64,000 nucleotides of DNA from Anas platyrhynchos (lineage: Eukaryota; Chordata; Aves; Anseriformes; Anatidae). The notes beneath the pieces were generated by a model, which did no database searches, was not told the origin of the DNA, and saw nothing but the letters and a program-made list of their open reading frames with translations. Positions within the stretch are counted from its first letter, which is position 1. The number at the start of each line of letters is the position of its first letter. The DNA lies in contig NC_092617.1 in NCBI RefSeq assembly GCF_047663525.1, forward strand, positions 4,220,501 through 4,284,500. Reading direction: 5' to 3'. This document shows, piece by piece, positions 9,841 through 21,720 of the stretch. The translations under genes were made by a program, and so were the position numbers.

Positions 9841-11290
9841 ATTTTGTGGCAGCTTATACCCTCCTGCTCTTTCCTACTATCAAAGGAAGCTCCATGAGGG
9901 TGGAAAACACTCCTGAAGTAGGCATCCCAACCCAGCAGGCTCCTTGCGGCCTCTCAGCCAACCACACACAAGTCACCTCAGCAGAAGCTTCCAAGCCAGG
10001 GGCCTGATGCTGGCCTTGCAGCTTCTTGTGGAGACACAGCCAAGCCTTGTGCCTGCTGCTGTGCACTCATGGACTCAAGCAGAAGGGACAGGACAACCCG
10101 TCTGGGGGCTTTCTTTGTGTCTGGGTCCTCCTGGCTCTGGAGGCAGAGGGGATCCCCCAGTCAGCATGCCAAGCAGGTGCCTTCTGCTGGCCTAGCAGGG
10201 CCACTGCCAGATGTCAGCCCAAAAGTGCAGATCCCAGGGAGAAGACAAGGCTGACCTGCCAGGTACACACAGAAGTGACCTCACAGTCCCTTTCTGTGAC
10301 ACGTTCCTGCTGCTGCCCTATCAAGTGCAGAGACAGAAGTGACCTCACAGTCCCTGCCACAGTCACATTCCTCCTGCTGGGGAAAGAGATCCTGAGGTAG
10401 AGCTGACCTCTCTCTACTCTCCTAGGGACTAGATTTGTCCTTTCTGGGTTATTGATTAAACAAAGTTTAAGATGGAGCATTTGGTGTTCTGCTTGTGGTG
10501 TCAGGTCTCTGGTTAGGGTATGGGCAAGCATTATGCTTAAGGGTTTTGTTTACATCTGTCAAGAAGTCTAAGATGAAATAGAGCCATTTAATGTTAGTGT
10601 TAGGGGCAGTGATTTGGGTGAGCAAGAGAGTAAATGTAAGGGAAAGGGGCTATGGGCTGAATTTTTCTTCAGGTGATACTTTGATTTCTGCATTACAGTA
10701 GTGGAGTCCTGTCAGGGTGTTTGTGTAATGTTTAGGTTCAGGGATTATTGTTACTGTTGAAAACAGTTTATAGGCCCTACAAGACTGTTTGAAGTCAGTG
10801 TCACAGCAGCCTCAACATTATATGAACCCTCGTACCTCTACAGAGGTAAGCTTCTGAGCTCCTCCTCCCTTCTCTTCCCTCCCCCAGATCTCACATCTGT
10901 CCTGGCCAGGTTACTCCTGACCTCCCCATATCAGTCATCTAACTGGAATCAGCTTTCTGATGGCTTTCATTATATCAAAGTACCTGTCTCACCTCTGCTG
11001 GCTACTCTATTCCGTAGTATTAGACTGCTCTATACTCTACACTCTGTTGGCCATTCTAGTCTGTTACTATGAAAGCCTCGCATGGGAACCGTTACGGCAG
11101 ATAACTAGAGGCCATGATTACAGACAGGCAAAGGCACTGTGCTGAGAAAAGTCTTGGTTTGTTTTGCTGAAGCAGAAGGCCAAGGCCTGATCCCAGCCAC
11201 TGGGAGGGGAGATCCTGCACCCCCAGCACCTCCATGTCTCACTCAGGGCACTTCCTGGAGTCTGTGGGGTAGGACGATGCCCATAATATC
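9841..11290 (+). repeat. Recurring alpha-beta-delta module, copy 1
   Basis: Alpha (about 9850-10060), beta (10060-10440) and delta (10440-11050) recur between the OR genes at 20740-21720 (-), 31000-32160 (-), 44480-45470 (+) and 54800-55960 (-). Beta holds an open frame of 124 codons (10026-10400) and, in another frame, 61 codons from 10069 (MDSSRRDRTT...). Both are similar in other copies. I recognise no domain, signal peptide or known motif, and coding status is unproven. Confidence 0.65.
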
Positions 11291-11370
11291 ATGTGAAGGA
11301 CAGCATTATGACACCATCCAGCGTTTTCACACGGTTGAAAGGAGAATACATTGTCCCAATGCCACGAGTA

Positions 11371-12096
11371 TGTGAAATATGTTCATCTGATTCGTGTCGA
11401 TATGGAACAATGCTAGGGCTGCATGGTATGATGAATGTGACCTTCTGGCTTACATACCCTTGGATAACCACACGTCTAAGTGAAACAGAGTGGTTAATGT
11501 ATATAGTTGTTGTATCTTGCAAAAGAATTGTCTAGCAGTTCGTGTCAATAGAGCGTTTGAAGGGTAAACCTTGAGACTCGGGTCTAGGGGATAAGAGAAC
11601 AAAGGAGTTTCCAAAAACTGCTGACTTTTGCATGGGACAAGTCTCTGATATCTGGGAGAAGAGAACAAAGGGGTTTCATAATAACTGATAACTACTGCAT
11701 GTGGCGCTGCACGGGTCTCTGAGATCCAGCTAAGATATGACCAAATAAGAAGAAGGGGGGAAGATGAAGAACAATTGAAGGACAAAGCCTGGAAGGAAGA
11801 CTATGAGCCTTCAGTACGAGCGACCCCTCAGAGGAACCACTGGAGACCGATATGCATGCGCACGTGGGGTGGTTTGGATCCCAGAAAACTAATTATAATA
11901 ATGCTGCCTTTTCCAAAAAGTGGTGTAGAACATGTATTAGCCTAGGAGCATAAAAACCAGCCACCTGATGTAATAGGAGTACGTCTTGGTGGAGCAGAGA
12001 CTCCTGGCACACCCAGTGCTGTTTGCTTGCCTCTATTCCTTTAAGAAATTGTAAATTTTAATTGCAATCCTATTTGGGACTCGGTCATTTATTGCA
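11371..12096 (+). mobile_element. Solo LTR with AGTA target-site duplication (726 bp)
   Basis: The element starts TGTGAAAT and ends TTATTGCA. AGTA flanks it at 11367-11370 and 12097-12100. The paralogous unoccupied site, with a single AGTA on the opposite strand, is present at 30623-30626 and 54464-54467, so the ends are well defined. A TATA-like CATAAAAACC is at about 11949, and an R-like GGTGGAGCAGAGACTCC segment is at 11990. The 4-bp duplication fits a gammaretrovirus-like (class I) ERV, but the family is inferred. Confidence 0.85.
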
Positions 12097-12400
12097 AGTA
12101 TAACACGTCTCCTCATAAGCCATGGCCAAGGGGACAAAGGTATCAGTGCTGCTGCAGCATTCCATTCTTGTCAAAGCCCTCTGCCTTCTCCTCTGCAGAC
12201 TTTTCTATGCTGTTCCACACCTCTCTGAAGGCTGCAGACGGGCACTTCTCTTCCCCACCTTGCTCTCACTCCGATATTCCCATGATTTCACTGCTGCCTC
12301 TCCACTCTCACCAGCTGTTCCTTCAAACACAAGGGCATGGGCTGATCCAAACTCCCTCTGGGTGTCCTCTGGACCCACAGCACCAGTGCCAGTGCCTCAC
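12097..12400 (+). repeat. Remainder of the duplicon that hosts the solo LTR
   Basis: Continues the sequence interrupted by the LTR (CCATGGCCAAGGGGACAAAG) and matches 30360-30610 and 54190-54450 inverted, and 9630-9800 and 44180-44420 directly. No gene is seen. Confidence 0.6.
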
Positions 12401-13190
12401 TTCCAAATCAAGAATTTCATCTGACTATCCACTCTAAATCTACCCTCTTTAAGTTTGAAACCATTCCCCTTGTCCTATCACTGCACACCCTGAGAAAAAG
12501 TCTCTCCCCGGCTTTTCTGTTGGCCCACTTTAAACACTGGATGGATGCTCTAAGGTCTCCTCAGAGCCTTCTCCAGGCTGAACAACACCAACTCCCTCTG
12601 CCTGTTTTAATAGGAGAGGTGCTCCAGCCCCTTGATCATCCTTGTGGTCCTTGATTGGACTCACCCTAATAGCTTCAAGTCATTCTTGTATTGGGAGCCC
12701 CAGAGCTGAACGCAGTACTCCAGGTGGTGTCTCATGAGAGCAGGTGGGGGTCTCATGAGGTTCCCACAAGCAACCTCTCAAGCCTGTCCAGTTCCTTACC
12801 TCCAAGAAGGAACATGACAACCTATAGCCAGGTCTTCTTCCTGTAAGGGTCCTACTGGATATGTAGGCAGAGGGGATCTCACAGTCGGCATGAAAACCGA
12901 GTGTCTGCTTGTACTGGGTCTGACAGGGATGGAGTTAACTTGCCCTGCAGCAGCCCACATAGTGTTGTGCTCTGCGCAAGGTGAAGTTGCTCAAGGACTC
13001 CTCCTAGCTTGGCATCAGCCACAAATGAGCTGAAAATGTGCTCCGTGTCATCATAAAGGGAGATAACAAAGAGGGTCAATGGTGTTGACCCAAGTACCCA
13101 TCACTGAGGGATGCTGCTGGTATCTGGCTGGCAGGAGGACTTTGTACCATTAATGTCCAGCCACCCTCCCCCTCACATCATCATCCCTCG
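12401..13190 (-). mobile_element. CR1 LINE fragment(s) with an LTR scrap
   Basis: The minus strand reads as CR1 3' UTR and C-terminal RT (12410-12790) and another CR1 piece (12985-13190). Between them, 12917-12985 resembles the start of a bird ERVL LTR (GGGATGGAGTTAAC). All are degenerate. Confidence 0.6.
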
Positions 13191-13731
13191 TCCTGCTCGT
13201 GCCTCGCCCTGCTCTGCCCTCCTCTGAGATACCCCAGGACATGAGGAATGGGCACAGAGACATTGAAGGAAGCACATCCCAGAGCTGCCTTCAGGTGGCT
13301 TCCCAGGGGACGTTAGCTGGCCTCATGACACTGTCTGCCCTGCTGGCCTTCATGAGACTTGTAGGAATAGCTGATGGCCTTTGCTGGCACATGTTCATCT
13401 CTCTACATGGGTATGATGGGCCTGCTGGCAGCAGTAGCAAAGGGTTTCCCTTCCCATATCTCCCCTGCACACACAGGGGGCCCTGATCTTCTTGGATATC
13501 CCATGTCCAAGGGAACAATTCCCAGGTGAGCACATTGGTGCTGGCCTGGACAGCCACTGTGGAACCCCTTCCCCATGCAATCCCCATTACACACATCCCT
13601 GACCTGGTGCTGCTGCTCTGAAGAGTATTAAAAAAGTCCAAAAACCAACAAACTAAACCTTGTGCCAGAAATACATTACATTATCAGCCATATGTGGAAG
13701 ACGAAGGGCAATTTCCTGATTTTGAAAGACA
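13191..13731. other. 3' flank of OR2, no gene seen
   Basis: No repeat family or gene is recognised. Short open frames on both strands have no recognisable features. I see no AATAAA close to the OR2 stop in this interval. Confidence 0.4.
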
Positions 13732-14646
13732 TCAATGCATCAGTTTCCTCAAAGCATCCTTCAGCTCCTGGTTCCTCATGCTGTAGATTAAGGGGTTCAA
13801 TGCTGGAGGTGCCAATGAGTACAGAACTGCAACCACCAGGTCAATGGATGCGGAGGAGATCAAGGGGGGCTTAAGATGGGCAAATATGACAGTGCTGACA
13901 AACAGAGAGACCACAGCCAGGTGAGGGAGGCATGTGGAAAAGGCTTTATGCCATCCCTGGTCAGAGGGCATCCTGAGTACCACCCTGAAGATATGCACAT
14001 AGGACACCACAATGAAAACAAAGCATACTGTGGTTAAACAGGCACTAAAGATGAGAAGCCGACCTTCCCTGAGGTAGGCATCTGAGCAGGAGAGCTTCAG
14101 GATCTGGGGGATTTCACAGAAGTACTGGTCCACAGCATTGCCATGGCAGAGGGGAAGGGAAAATGTGTTGGCTGTGTGCAGGACAGCATACAGAAAGCCA
14201 CTGGCCCAGGCAGCTGCTGCCATCTGGGCACAAGCTCTGCTGCCCAGGAGGCTCCCGTACTGCAGGGGCTTGCAGATGGCAACGTAGCGGTCGTAGGCCA
14301 TGGTGATGAGAATTGAATACTCTGAACCAAAGAAGAAGACTAAAAAGAACACCTGTGCAACACAACCTTCATAGGAGATAACTCTTGTGTCCCGGAGGGC
14401 ATTGGCCATGGCTTTGGGTGCAGAGGTGGAGATGCAGCCCAGGTCGAGGAGGGCGAGGTTGAGGAGGAAGAAGTACATGGGGGTGTGGAGGCGGTGGTCA
14501 CAGGCTACGGCGCTGAGGATGAGGCCATTGCCCAGGAGGGCAGCCAGGTAGATGGCCAGGAAGAGCGCGAAGTGCAGGAGCTGCAGCTCGCGCGTGTCTG
14601 CGAATGCCAGCAGGAGGAACTCGCTCACAGAGCTGATGTTGGGCAT
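13732..14646 (-). CDS. Olfactory receptor, OR14-like (OR2)
   Basis: A 304-residue odorant GPCR, the shortest of the set, ending soon after TM7 (RNQELKDALRKLMH). The OR hallmarks are present: N3-I-S glycosylation site, LLGN, HTPMYFFL, MAYDRYVAIC, KAFSTCLPHL and NPLIYSMRN. It differs from its neighbours at several normally constant places: CISTSAPKAM instead of CISTTLPKAM, SYEGC instead of SYQGC, DQYFCEIP instead of DQFFCEIP, and MPSDQGWHK instead of MPSEQGRHK. Its TM5 (FSACLTTVCFVFI) resembles OR4 rather than OR1, 3, 5 or 6. The frame is open 21 codons further upstream, but the MPN start is conserved and a splice acceptor (TCCTTGGCAG) ends 23 nt before it, so the upstream codons would be intronic. 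Probably functional. Confidence 0.94.
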   Translation of the reverse strand: MPNISSVSEFLLLAFADTRELQLLHFALFLAIYLAALLGNGLILSAVACDHRLHTPMYFFLLNLALLDLGCISTSAPKAMANALRDTRVISYEGCVAQVFFLVFFFGSEYSILITMAYDRYVAICKPLQYGSLLGSRACAQMAAAAWASGFLYAVLHTANTFSLPLCHGNAVDQYFCEIPQILKLSCSDAYLREGRLLIFSACLTTVCFVFIVVSYVHIFRVVLRMPSDQGWHKAFSTCLPHLAVVSLFVSTVIFAHLKPPLISSASIDLVVAVLYSLAPPALNPLIYSMRNQELKDALRKLMH

Positions 14647-14759
14647 TTGATGGTTCTGGCCATCGGTTACTGCCAAGGATGAAAAAAGCTTTAATAAATA
14701 AGAAGACATACCTCAGATAAACTTCTAACATTTCTCACATAACTGCCCTGAAAACCCTT

Positions 14760-15184
14760 TTTGTCAGGCATTTACCAGTTCCCTTTCATATGCTCTTCTT
14801 GATGCTGCCTGAGGGTGTCCCTGGGAGCAAGGGACCCTGCTCTGGGCAAGGAGTCAGTCCTGCCCCACAACCAGAGGTAAAGAGGAAGATGGGGTATTCT
14901 CAGATTCAATCCGCTGATAATAAAGAGCTTTTCAATTTTGTTGCTCCCAATTCACTCAACTATGGAGCAGGGCTATGGGAATTTATTTTTGTATTTTCTG
15001 TCTAACTGCCTACCCGACCCTGTTTTCTAAGGCATAAATCCTGGGCATTTCAAATGAAAACTTGTGGAGCCTCAGATGAAAGAGTCCCTTCAGAGTTTCA
15101 TTTAGAGACAATTTCGAGCCATGCTTAGGCTCATTTGGCCTGTGCTGACATTTATTGAGCTACAGAAGTATTGCACTGGTAGGT
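14760..15184 (-). other. Upstream flank (putative intron) of OR2
   Basis: It shares stretches with the OR6 upstream flank at 59260-59490, including GGCATAAATCCTGGGCA at about 15032 and the GGAGTCAGTCCTG motif. No coding potential is seen; it lies within the proposed intron. Confidence 0.5.
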
Positions 15185-15410
15185 TCATAGAGACATGGAG
15201 TCACAGATTATCCCAGGTTGGAAGGGGCCCACAAGGATATTCAAATCCAACCCCTGAATCTGTACATGAAAACCCCAGAACTGGCCTATATCTGAGGGGA
15301 TTGCCCAATTATTTCTGGAATTCTGACAGCTTCAGCGCTGTGACCACTTCCCTGTGGTACCTGTTCCAGTGCTTAAGGAACCTAGATACTGCTGCCTGCC
15401 CATGTCCCTG
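15185..15410 (-). mobile_element. CR1 LINE 3' fragment
   Basis: Reverse-complement CR1 terminus (CCAGGTTGGAAGGGGCCCAC) and degenerate 3' UTR, lying inside the proposed OR2 first intron. Confidence 0.65.
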
Positions 15411-15744
15411 CTGGGAACTTGTTTCTCTACCCCCACATCTCTTCCCTGTCCAAGGCCAACAGACCCCATCCCACAAGCTGTGTGCTCAGACTCACTCAGA
15501 TTCCCTGCCACCGCAAGTATCTGAAAGCACAGAAACTAAAAAAGCCTTCCTCTTCAGATAATCCAAGCCTCAGTCTTCCTCTGGAAAAGTCCTTTTATAA
15601 ATGCCATTCCCTACAGCATCTTCTAGTCCACATTAAATGTAGAGTAAAAGCCATCCTGACAGATGCTATCAGCCATCAGATGTGCCAGCTGTAGAAGACC
15701 CCTCTGGCAACCCCACCTGCATGGCCCTGCTGCCAGAGTCTCAT

Positions 15745-16075
15745 GGTACCAAGAGCCTGCAGATGTGTCCTGCCACACGCTGCCCTCTGTTGTTGCGCTC
15801 CTCAGTGCCTCCAAGCCCTCTCTCCTTCTCTCCTCTCTGTGTGCCAGCTGCGGTCAGAGCCCCCAGCCCTGCTGCGCTGTGCAGAGGAGCTGCTCCGGGG
15901 CACAGCTCTCTCTCTGCAGCACTGTCCTCTTGCCAGGAGCTCCCCTTGTGCCAAAGAGCGTGGCCCAGCTCAGCAGCACAGCACCCGACCATGGCATCGC
16001 TTGCTCTGTGCCCTTGGGCTCCCTGGAGGTGTCCCCAAGGCCTCAGGGCTGACAGCTCCCCAAGGCAGTAGGGTC
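15745..16075 (-). promoter_or_regulatory. Conserved upstream block of OR2 (donor column mutated)
   Basis: This is the same block as at 26756-27060 and 60972-61290. At the splice-donor column the sequence is GGTACC|ATGAGA, so the GT is lost. A second candidate donor, ATGCAG|GTGGGG, lies about 30 nt further on (about 15715) and is kept in OR2, OR3, OR4 and OR6. Confidence 0.4.
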
Positions 16076-16369
16076 TCTGCTGGGGTGTGGTGTCTGAAGC
16101 AGCCTGAAGTCATCACTGACTGCTTCTCTCTGTAGATGTCAGAGACGGATTTTTTAAAGTGTGATTTGTGCTTTGGACTGTGGTTGTCAAGCATCTTGTG
16201 CTTTATCCTGGTTCACAACTCAGCACCACATAGCTCATCCTCACCCTTGAAATGCTCATGTGTTGAGATAAGGATGGTTTGATAGCAAAGGAAAGGAAAA
16301 GATGTTGCTGCTGCTGATGATGATGATGAGAATGTAGTTTTATAAATCAAGTGATGCACAGTGCAATTG

Positions 16370-17240
16370 CCCACCACACACTGACCGATACCCAGACCAT
16401 CTCCGAGCAGGGATCCCCCTGAACCTGGCCAGCCTGCCTCAGGATCTCCTGTGTAGGTCCTTTGACCTTGCTTTGTTTTATGTCAAAATCAGTGGTGGCG
16501 GGACTTCATTCAGTCCACAGACATCCACTGTTATCTTCCACTCCCCAGTAGAATTTTGCACTGTCCATATGGGACTATTAAAGGGTGAGAAAGCCTTGCT
16601 GATCACTCCTTGGCTCTCCAGTCAATGAACCAGGTCATGCAGGGGAGTCAGGGAGTCTCTGTTAGTGCAATACTGCCTCAGGTGCACTGTTGTGGTAGTG
16701 ATTGGCACCTGCTGCTCATTGGCCATCAGCACCTCCAGAGCAGAAGGGTCCTGTGAGAGAGTGGGCAAGGTAGACAACTGTTTGATGTCCTCCATCTCCA
16801 AGGCAGCTGTGCTAAAGCCCACCAATACCCTTGTGGATCTTTGAAGTATCCTTTCCTGAAGTAGTCTATGCCAAGGTTGCACAGAACCTCCAGGCCAGTC
16901 CCAATGGGTTGCATTTGCCACTCCTTCCCAGCTAGACTCACTTCAGCCTCCAATACAGTTAACTCTTGGGTTTGATTTGTCAGGCTAATAATCCTCAAAG
17001 TCCAGTACACCCGATTGTTCTCTCCCTGTCCCTGGCTTGAGACAGGGCCTCTCTCATCCTGCTCATAGTATTCATTATACTGTTTGGAGGACTGCCTGCT
17101 GGAGCATCAGTTTTCTCAGAAGAACCACTTTTTGCGAAAGGTTTTCCTTGTGCTTCATGTATCCATGCCTCTAGGGTCGAAGTAGATTTTTCCATCCCAT
17201 TTTCTCATGGTCTTTCCATGGTCACACAGTCAAAACTACA
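16370..17240 (-). mobile_element. ERVL-like gag-pol junction fragment
   Basis: On the minus strand, protease-RT linker sequence (VYWTLRI, GKEWQMQPIGTG, GIDYFRKGYF, TNRDSL) is visible in several broken frames. The same region is at 62060-62800. It is a dead retroviral copy; the RT core is missing. Confidence 0.7.
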
Positions 17241-18946
17241 GGGTTGCACGTGGTATGTACCCACTTGCTCATTGGTGTCCTAACAAGAGAGGGGGGACCA
17301 GAATGCTCTAAAAATATTTCCCTGAAGGGAATGAGACACTAAGACACCATTCATTAAGTTTCCCTAGCTGTCCATTGGAAAGATCCTCTATGCATACTCA
17401 AATCTCTTCCTCTTTCATATATCCAGCACGGTGACTAGGATGTGGAACACCCTCATCACTGTGCTGGTGCCTCCCAAAAAAACCTGCAAATGCCTGTGGC
17501 CTTCTTCCTGGGGGAGAGTTGTCCTCCTTGCACAGCTCCAGCACCCTGTGCCAGATGCTGGCCAGCTTCCTGGCTGGGGACAGCACCCTCTTTGCTCACA
17601 GAGGTGGCAGCACTCTCAGCTGCACCTTCTGCATGACCGCAGTGCTTCCTTCTGGGGTCATGTCCTACGGTCAGCCCTGGGCTGTGTGCCATCCCTGTTC
17701 TCTGCAAGGCTCGAGAAGTGGAAGGCCTGACTCCAGAAGGAAGCTGTACCTGAACCGGGTGAATTTCTCTCATGTACAGGAATTCTTTCTCCTCCTCCCA
17801 GCTATTCTTCTGTGTCCCCAGTGTCATAGACACCTTCTGTGGTTTTGCCCCATTGCTGCAGCTGTCCTGCAGTACCACAGTGATACTCATGGTCTTTGAT
17901 TTCATAATCTACATTTTGGATCCAATCTTCCTCTTCCCTCTCACGCAATTCTCATGTGTGTACGTCCTGTGTTGACAGGCCCAAGGCCTTATCCACCTGC
18001 TCTTCTGTCTACACAAGTGTCACTGTTTTCTATGATACTGCCATCAATGTCTGTGTGAAGCCCATAACAGCCTTCCTCAGAGATTTTAATGAAACCCTTT
18101 CCCAAGTAAACATCATCCTCCCGGTCACTCCTCAGGTTGCATAGAGGTGGTGTGGGAATGGTGAGAGAGGTGTTGGTGGAGCTGCAGACATTGTTATAAG
18201 ACCTCTCTCAAAGACCTTGTAAAGGCCAGATAAAGGAGAGGTGTTGGTCAGGATTTTGAAAAGGCATCTTCTACAAGAAGGGTAAACAGAAGGATGATTA
18301 ACTAAGGATTGATGAAAATGCAAGCTTTAAAGATAGCTCTCTAACCAAATCTAAACTAAAACCCTCAAAACTTCTCCTTATCTCAGATCCTGAGCAGGCA
18401 CCTTGAGCAGAACACCAATCCCTCCTTTGATACCGTTGCCATTCCCTTAACCCTGTAGGGTGAACTCTAATTCCTAAACACTAAAATGATCATCTGACCC
18501 CCAAAGCCCACCACCATGCACACAGCACATCTCAGCTTCAACCCCACTCCAACCCATAACCTCAGCTGCTTGTCCCCTTGGGGCAGGGCAGGGACTCTGA
18601 GGTCCTGCAGCAGTCCCATGGCGTTGGAAGAGGCATGTGAGGTGACAGGTATGTGATCAGATCAGAGGCCACAAGGAGGAGTTGACTGGGAATGCTGGGA
18701 TGAGGTCAGGTGTGCCTCTGGATCTGTTGGGCCTGCAGGAGGCACATGGCTGTGAAGGAGGCTGGGAGGTCACTTTTGCCTCTGGAGCTGACATAAGGAG
18801 GAATGTGGCACAGATAGGGACCATAAAGGGCAGAAGCATGCACATGGCATTGAAGATGATGGCGAGGCACCATCTGTTCTGTTCAGGTGATAGGCCACAG
18901 GAAGGCTGATGGCATGGGAGTCATGCTTGAGGTATAGTTTGTGAGA
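17241..18946. other. Gene-free region with an unexplained minus-strand ORF
   Basis: The minus strand at 17456-17905 is open for 149 codons and faces shorter plus-strand frames. No domain is recognised; position next to the ERV gag-pol fragment suggests degraded gag, but this is a guess. A 100-base part (18010-18120) recurs next to CR1 ends at 29135-29230 and 52975-53090. The rest holds nothing I can name. Confidence 0.35.
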
Positions 18947-20570
18947 CCATAGAATCATAGAATGGCTCCTGTTGGAAGGGACCTTAAAGGTCATCTGGTT
19001 CAAACCCCTCAGCCATAAGCAGGGATGCCCCCCATGAGATCAGATTGCCCAGGGCATCATCTGACCTGCTCTTGATCAGCTCCAGGGATAGGGCACCTCT
19101 AAGGTCTCTCAGCAACCTATTCCAGTGCCTCACTACCCACTAATTGAAGAAATTTTCTCCTAACCTCTAAGATAAATCTCCCCTCTTTTAGCTTAAAACC
19201 ATTCCCCCTTGTCCTATCATTATCTAATTGAGCAAAGAGTCACTCTCCATCTTTTTATACAACCCTTTTAATACTGAAAGGCCACAAAGAGGTCATACTG
19301 GAGCCTTCTTTTCTCCAGGCTGAACAGCCCCAGCTCTCTCAGCCTTTCTTCATAGGAGACATGCTCCAGTCCCTTGATCATCTTTGTGGCCCTCCTCTGG
19401 ACCCGTTCTAACAGACCCACACCCTTCTAGTGCTGGGGGCCCAGTCCTGGATGCAGGACTCCAAGTGGAGCCTCACAAGGGCACATTAGAAGGAGTAGAA
19501 GTAGAAGTGACCTTCCTCTACCTGCTGGCCACTCCTTTGCTTATGGAGCCCAGGATGCAGTTGGTCTTCTGGGCTACAAGCGCAAAATGTACTGTCTCAT
19601 TGTCGATCTCACTGTCTGTCACAGATAAAGATATTAAACAGCACCAGTCCTAGGACAGACCCCTGAGGTACAACACTTGTCACCAGCCTCCACTTGGACA
19701 TAGAACCGTTGAGCACCAGGTGTGACCTTCAAGCCAACTCCTTTATCCACTGAATGGTTCACCCATCAAATGTCTATCTCTGTAATTTGGAGACCAGGAT
19801 GTCATGTGGGACAGTGTCAATGGTCTTACAGAAGTCCAAGTAGATGACATAGGTCGGTCTTCCCTTGTTGTCTGATGTGGTCACTCCATTGTAGAAAGCC
19901 ACCAGATTGGCCAGGCACCATTTACCCTTTGGTGAAGCCATTCTCGGATCACCTTTTTGTCTTGCATGTGCCTTGACATCGATTCCAGGAGGATCTTTTC
20001 CATGATCTTTTGAGGCACAGAGGTGAGGCTCACCATTCAGTGGTTCCCTGGGTCCTCCTTTCTATCCTGTTTTAAAAATGGGAGTGATGTTTTCCTTTTT
20101 CCAGTCACCAGGGACTTCACCCAACTGCCAGGACTCTTCAAATATGATGGAGAGAGGCTTGGAAACTACATCAGGCAGTTCCCTGAGGACCCTGGAATGC
20201 AAGTCATCAGGCCCAATAGACTTGTATTTGTTGAGTTTCTTCAGGTGGTCTCAAACCTCCTCTTCACTTACAGCAAGTGAGAATTTGCACCCCCAGCCTC
20301 CATCTATGAGTTCAGGGAATGAAAGGCTTGGGAAGCCTGACTGGCAGGGAAGACTGAGGCAAAAATGTTGTTGAGTCCCTCAGCCTTCTCCATGTCTGTC
20401 ATTATCAGTTCACCCTTCTCATCCATCAGAGGGGGTACACTCTCCTTGGCCTTTCTTTTCTGAGTGACGTATCTACAGAATCTCTTCCTGTTATTGTTTT
20501 CATCCCCTGCTAAGCTCGGTTCCATCTGTGCCTTGGCTTTCCTTATCATATCCCTCCACATCTGAAACTG
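18947..20570 (-). mobile_element. CR1 LINE, 5'-truncated, about 1.6 kb, degenerate
   Basis: The minus strand reads from the region preceding RT (RDMIRKAKAQ..., near 20560) through RT and 3' UTR to the terminal CATAGAATCATAGAATGG at about 18950. Frameshifts and stops break it. It sits in a duplicon whose paralogue at 39600-39720 lacks it. Confidence 0.85.
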
Positions 20571-20739
20571 AAACATGTGAGAGGGCCTGGGAAAAGTAGC
20601 CCTTGATCCAGAGAAGCCACTTGGGAAACAAAACTTGTAGGTCGGAAGCGTGATTTTGTGGAGGTGCAGAGCTGTTGGGCACATTGTACAGGATGCGCCT
20701 AAAGAACTTTGTGTCCTTTTCCCTCCTGACTACAACGCC

Positions 20740-21720
20740 ACATCCTTCTCAGGAATGGAGGAGCCATCAGAGGTGAGACAGATACACTGAGATGGTAAAT
20801 GTCATCAGAAAGCTGATCCCAAGAAGATATGGGGAGGTCAGAAGCAGCCTGAACAAGAGACATGTGAGATTTTGGGGTGGTAAGAGGAGCATGGCCAGCA
20901 AAAATTAATGATTTCATAGAGGTAAGAGCATTCATGCAATGCCGATGCTGCAGTAACACCGACTTAAATCAGTAATGTATGTCCCTTACCTTACTGGAAA
21001 CAGTGATTTTAATCCCTAAACCTAGATGCTACTACAACACTCTGAATGGAATCAATTTTCTCTCTTGAAAACCATAATCCCTTCACTTAACACCAACATT
21101 AAAATGCTCTATTTAACCCTAAACTCCTTGGCAGATGTAAAACACCCGTAACCACAGAGCTTGTCCATACCTCAACCACAGATGTGACAGCACAAGCAGA
21201 ACACCAAACACTCCCACTAAAACTTTGCTGAATCTCTAACACAGAAAGTGAAAAAGAGGTACCGAGGGGGCTAGAGAAAGCTCACATTTACCTCAGGATC
21301 TCCTGCCCCAGCAGAAGGAATGTGACTGTGGCAGGGACTGTGAGGTCACTTCTGTCTCTGCACTTGATAGGGCAGCAGCAGGAACGTGTCACAGAAAGGG
21401 ACTGGGAGGTCACTTGTGTCTGGAGGTGTCAGGTCAGCCTTGACTTCTCCCTGGGATCTGCACTTTTGGGCTGACATCTGGCAGTGGCCCTGCTAGGCCA
21501 GCAGAAGGCACCTGCTTGGCATGCTGACTGGGGGATCCCCTCTGCCTCCAGACCCACGAGGACCCAGGCAGAAAGAAGGCCCCCAGATGGGTTGTCCTGT
21601 CCCTTCTGCTTGAGTCCATGACTGGAGAGCAGGAGGCACAAGGCTTGGCTGTGTCTAGCCAAGAAGCTGCAAGGCCAGCATCAGGCCCCTGGCTTGGGAG
21701 ATGCTGGTGAGTATCTATGA
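20740..21720 (-). repeat. Alpha-beta-delta module, copy 2
   Basis: Inverted relative to copy 1. The 61-codon frame (21434-21619) is intact; the longer overlapping frame stops earlier than in copies 1, 3 and 5. Delta (20750-21250) contains scattered CCCTAAA-like motifs. Confidence 0.65.

Noticed and set aside
15900-15960. EBF/Olf-1-like CCCNNGGG site in the OR upstream block
   Set aside because: CCCCTTGGGC appears in OR6 and in altered form in OR3, but is broken in OR2 and replaced in OR1, OR4 and OR5, so it is not a conserved element.
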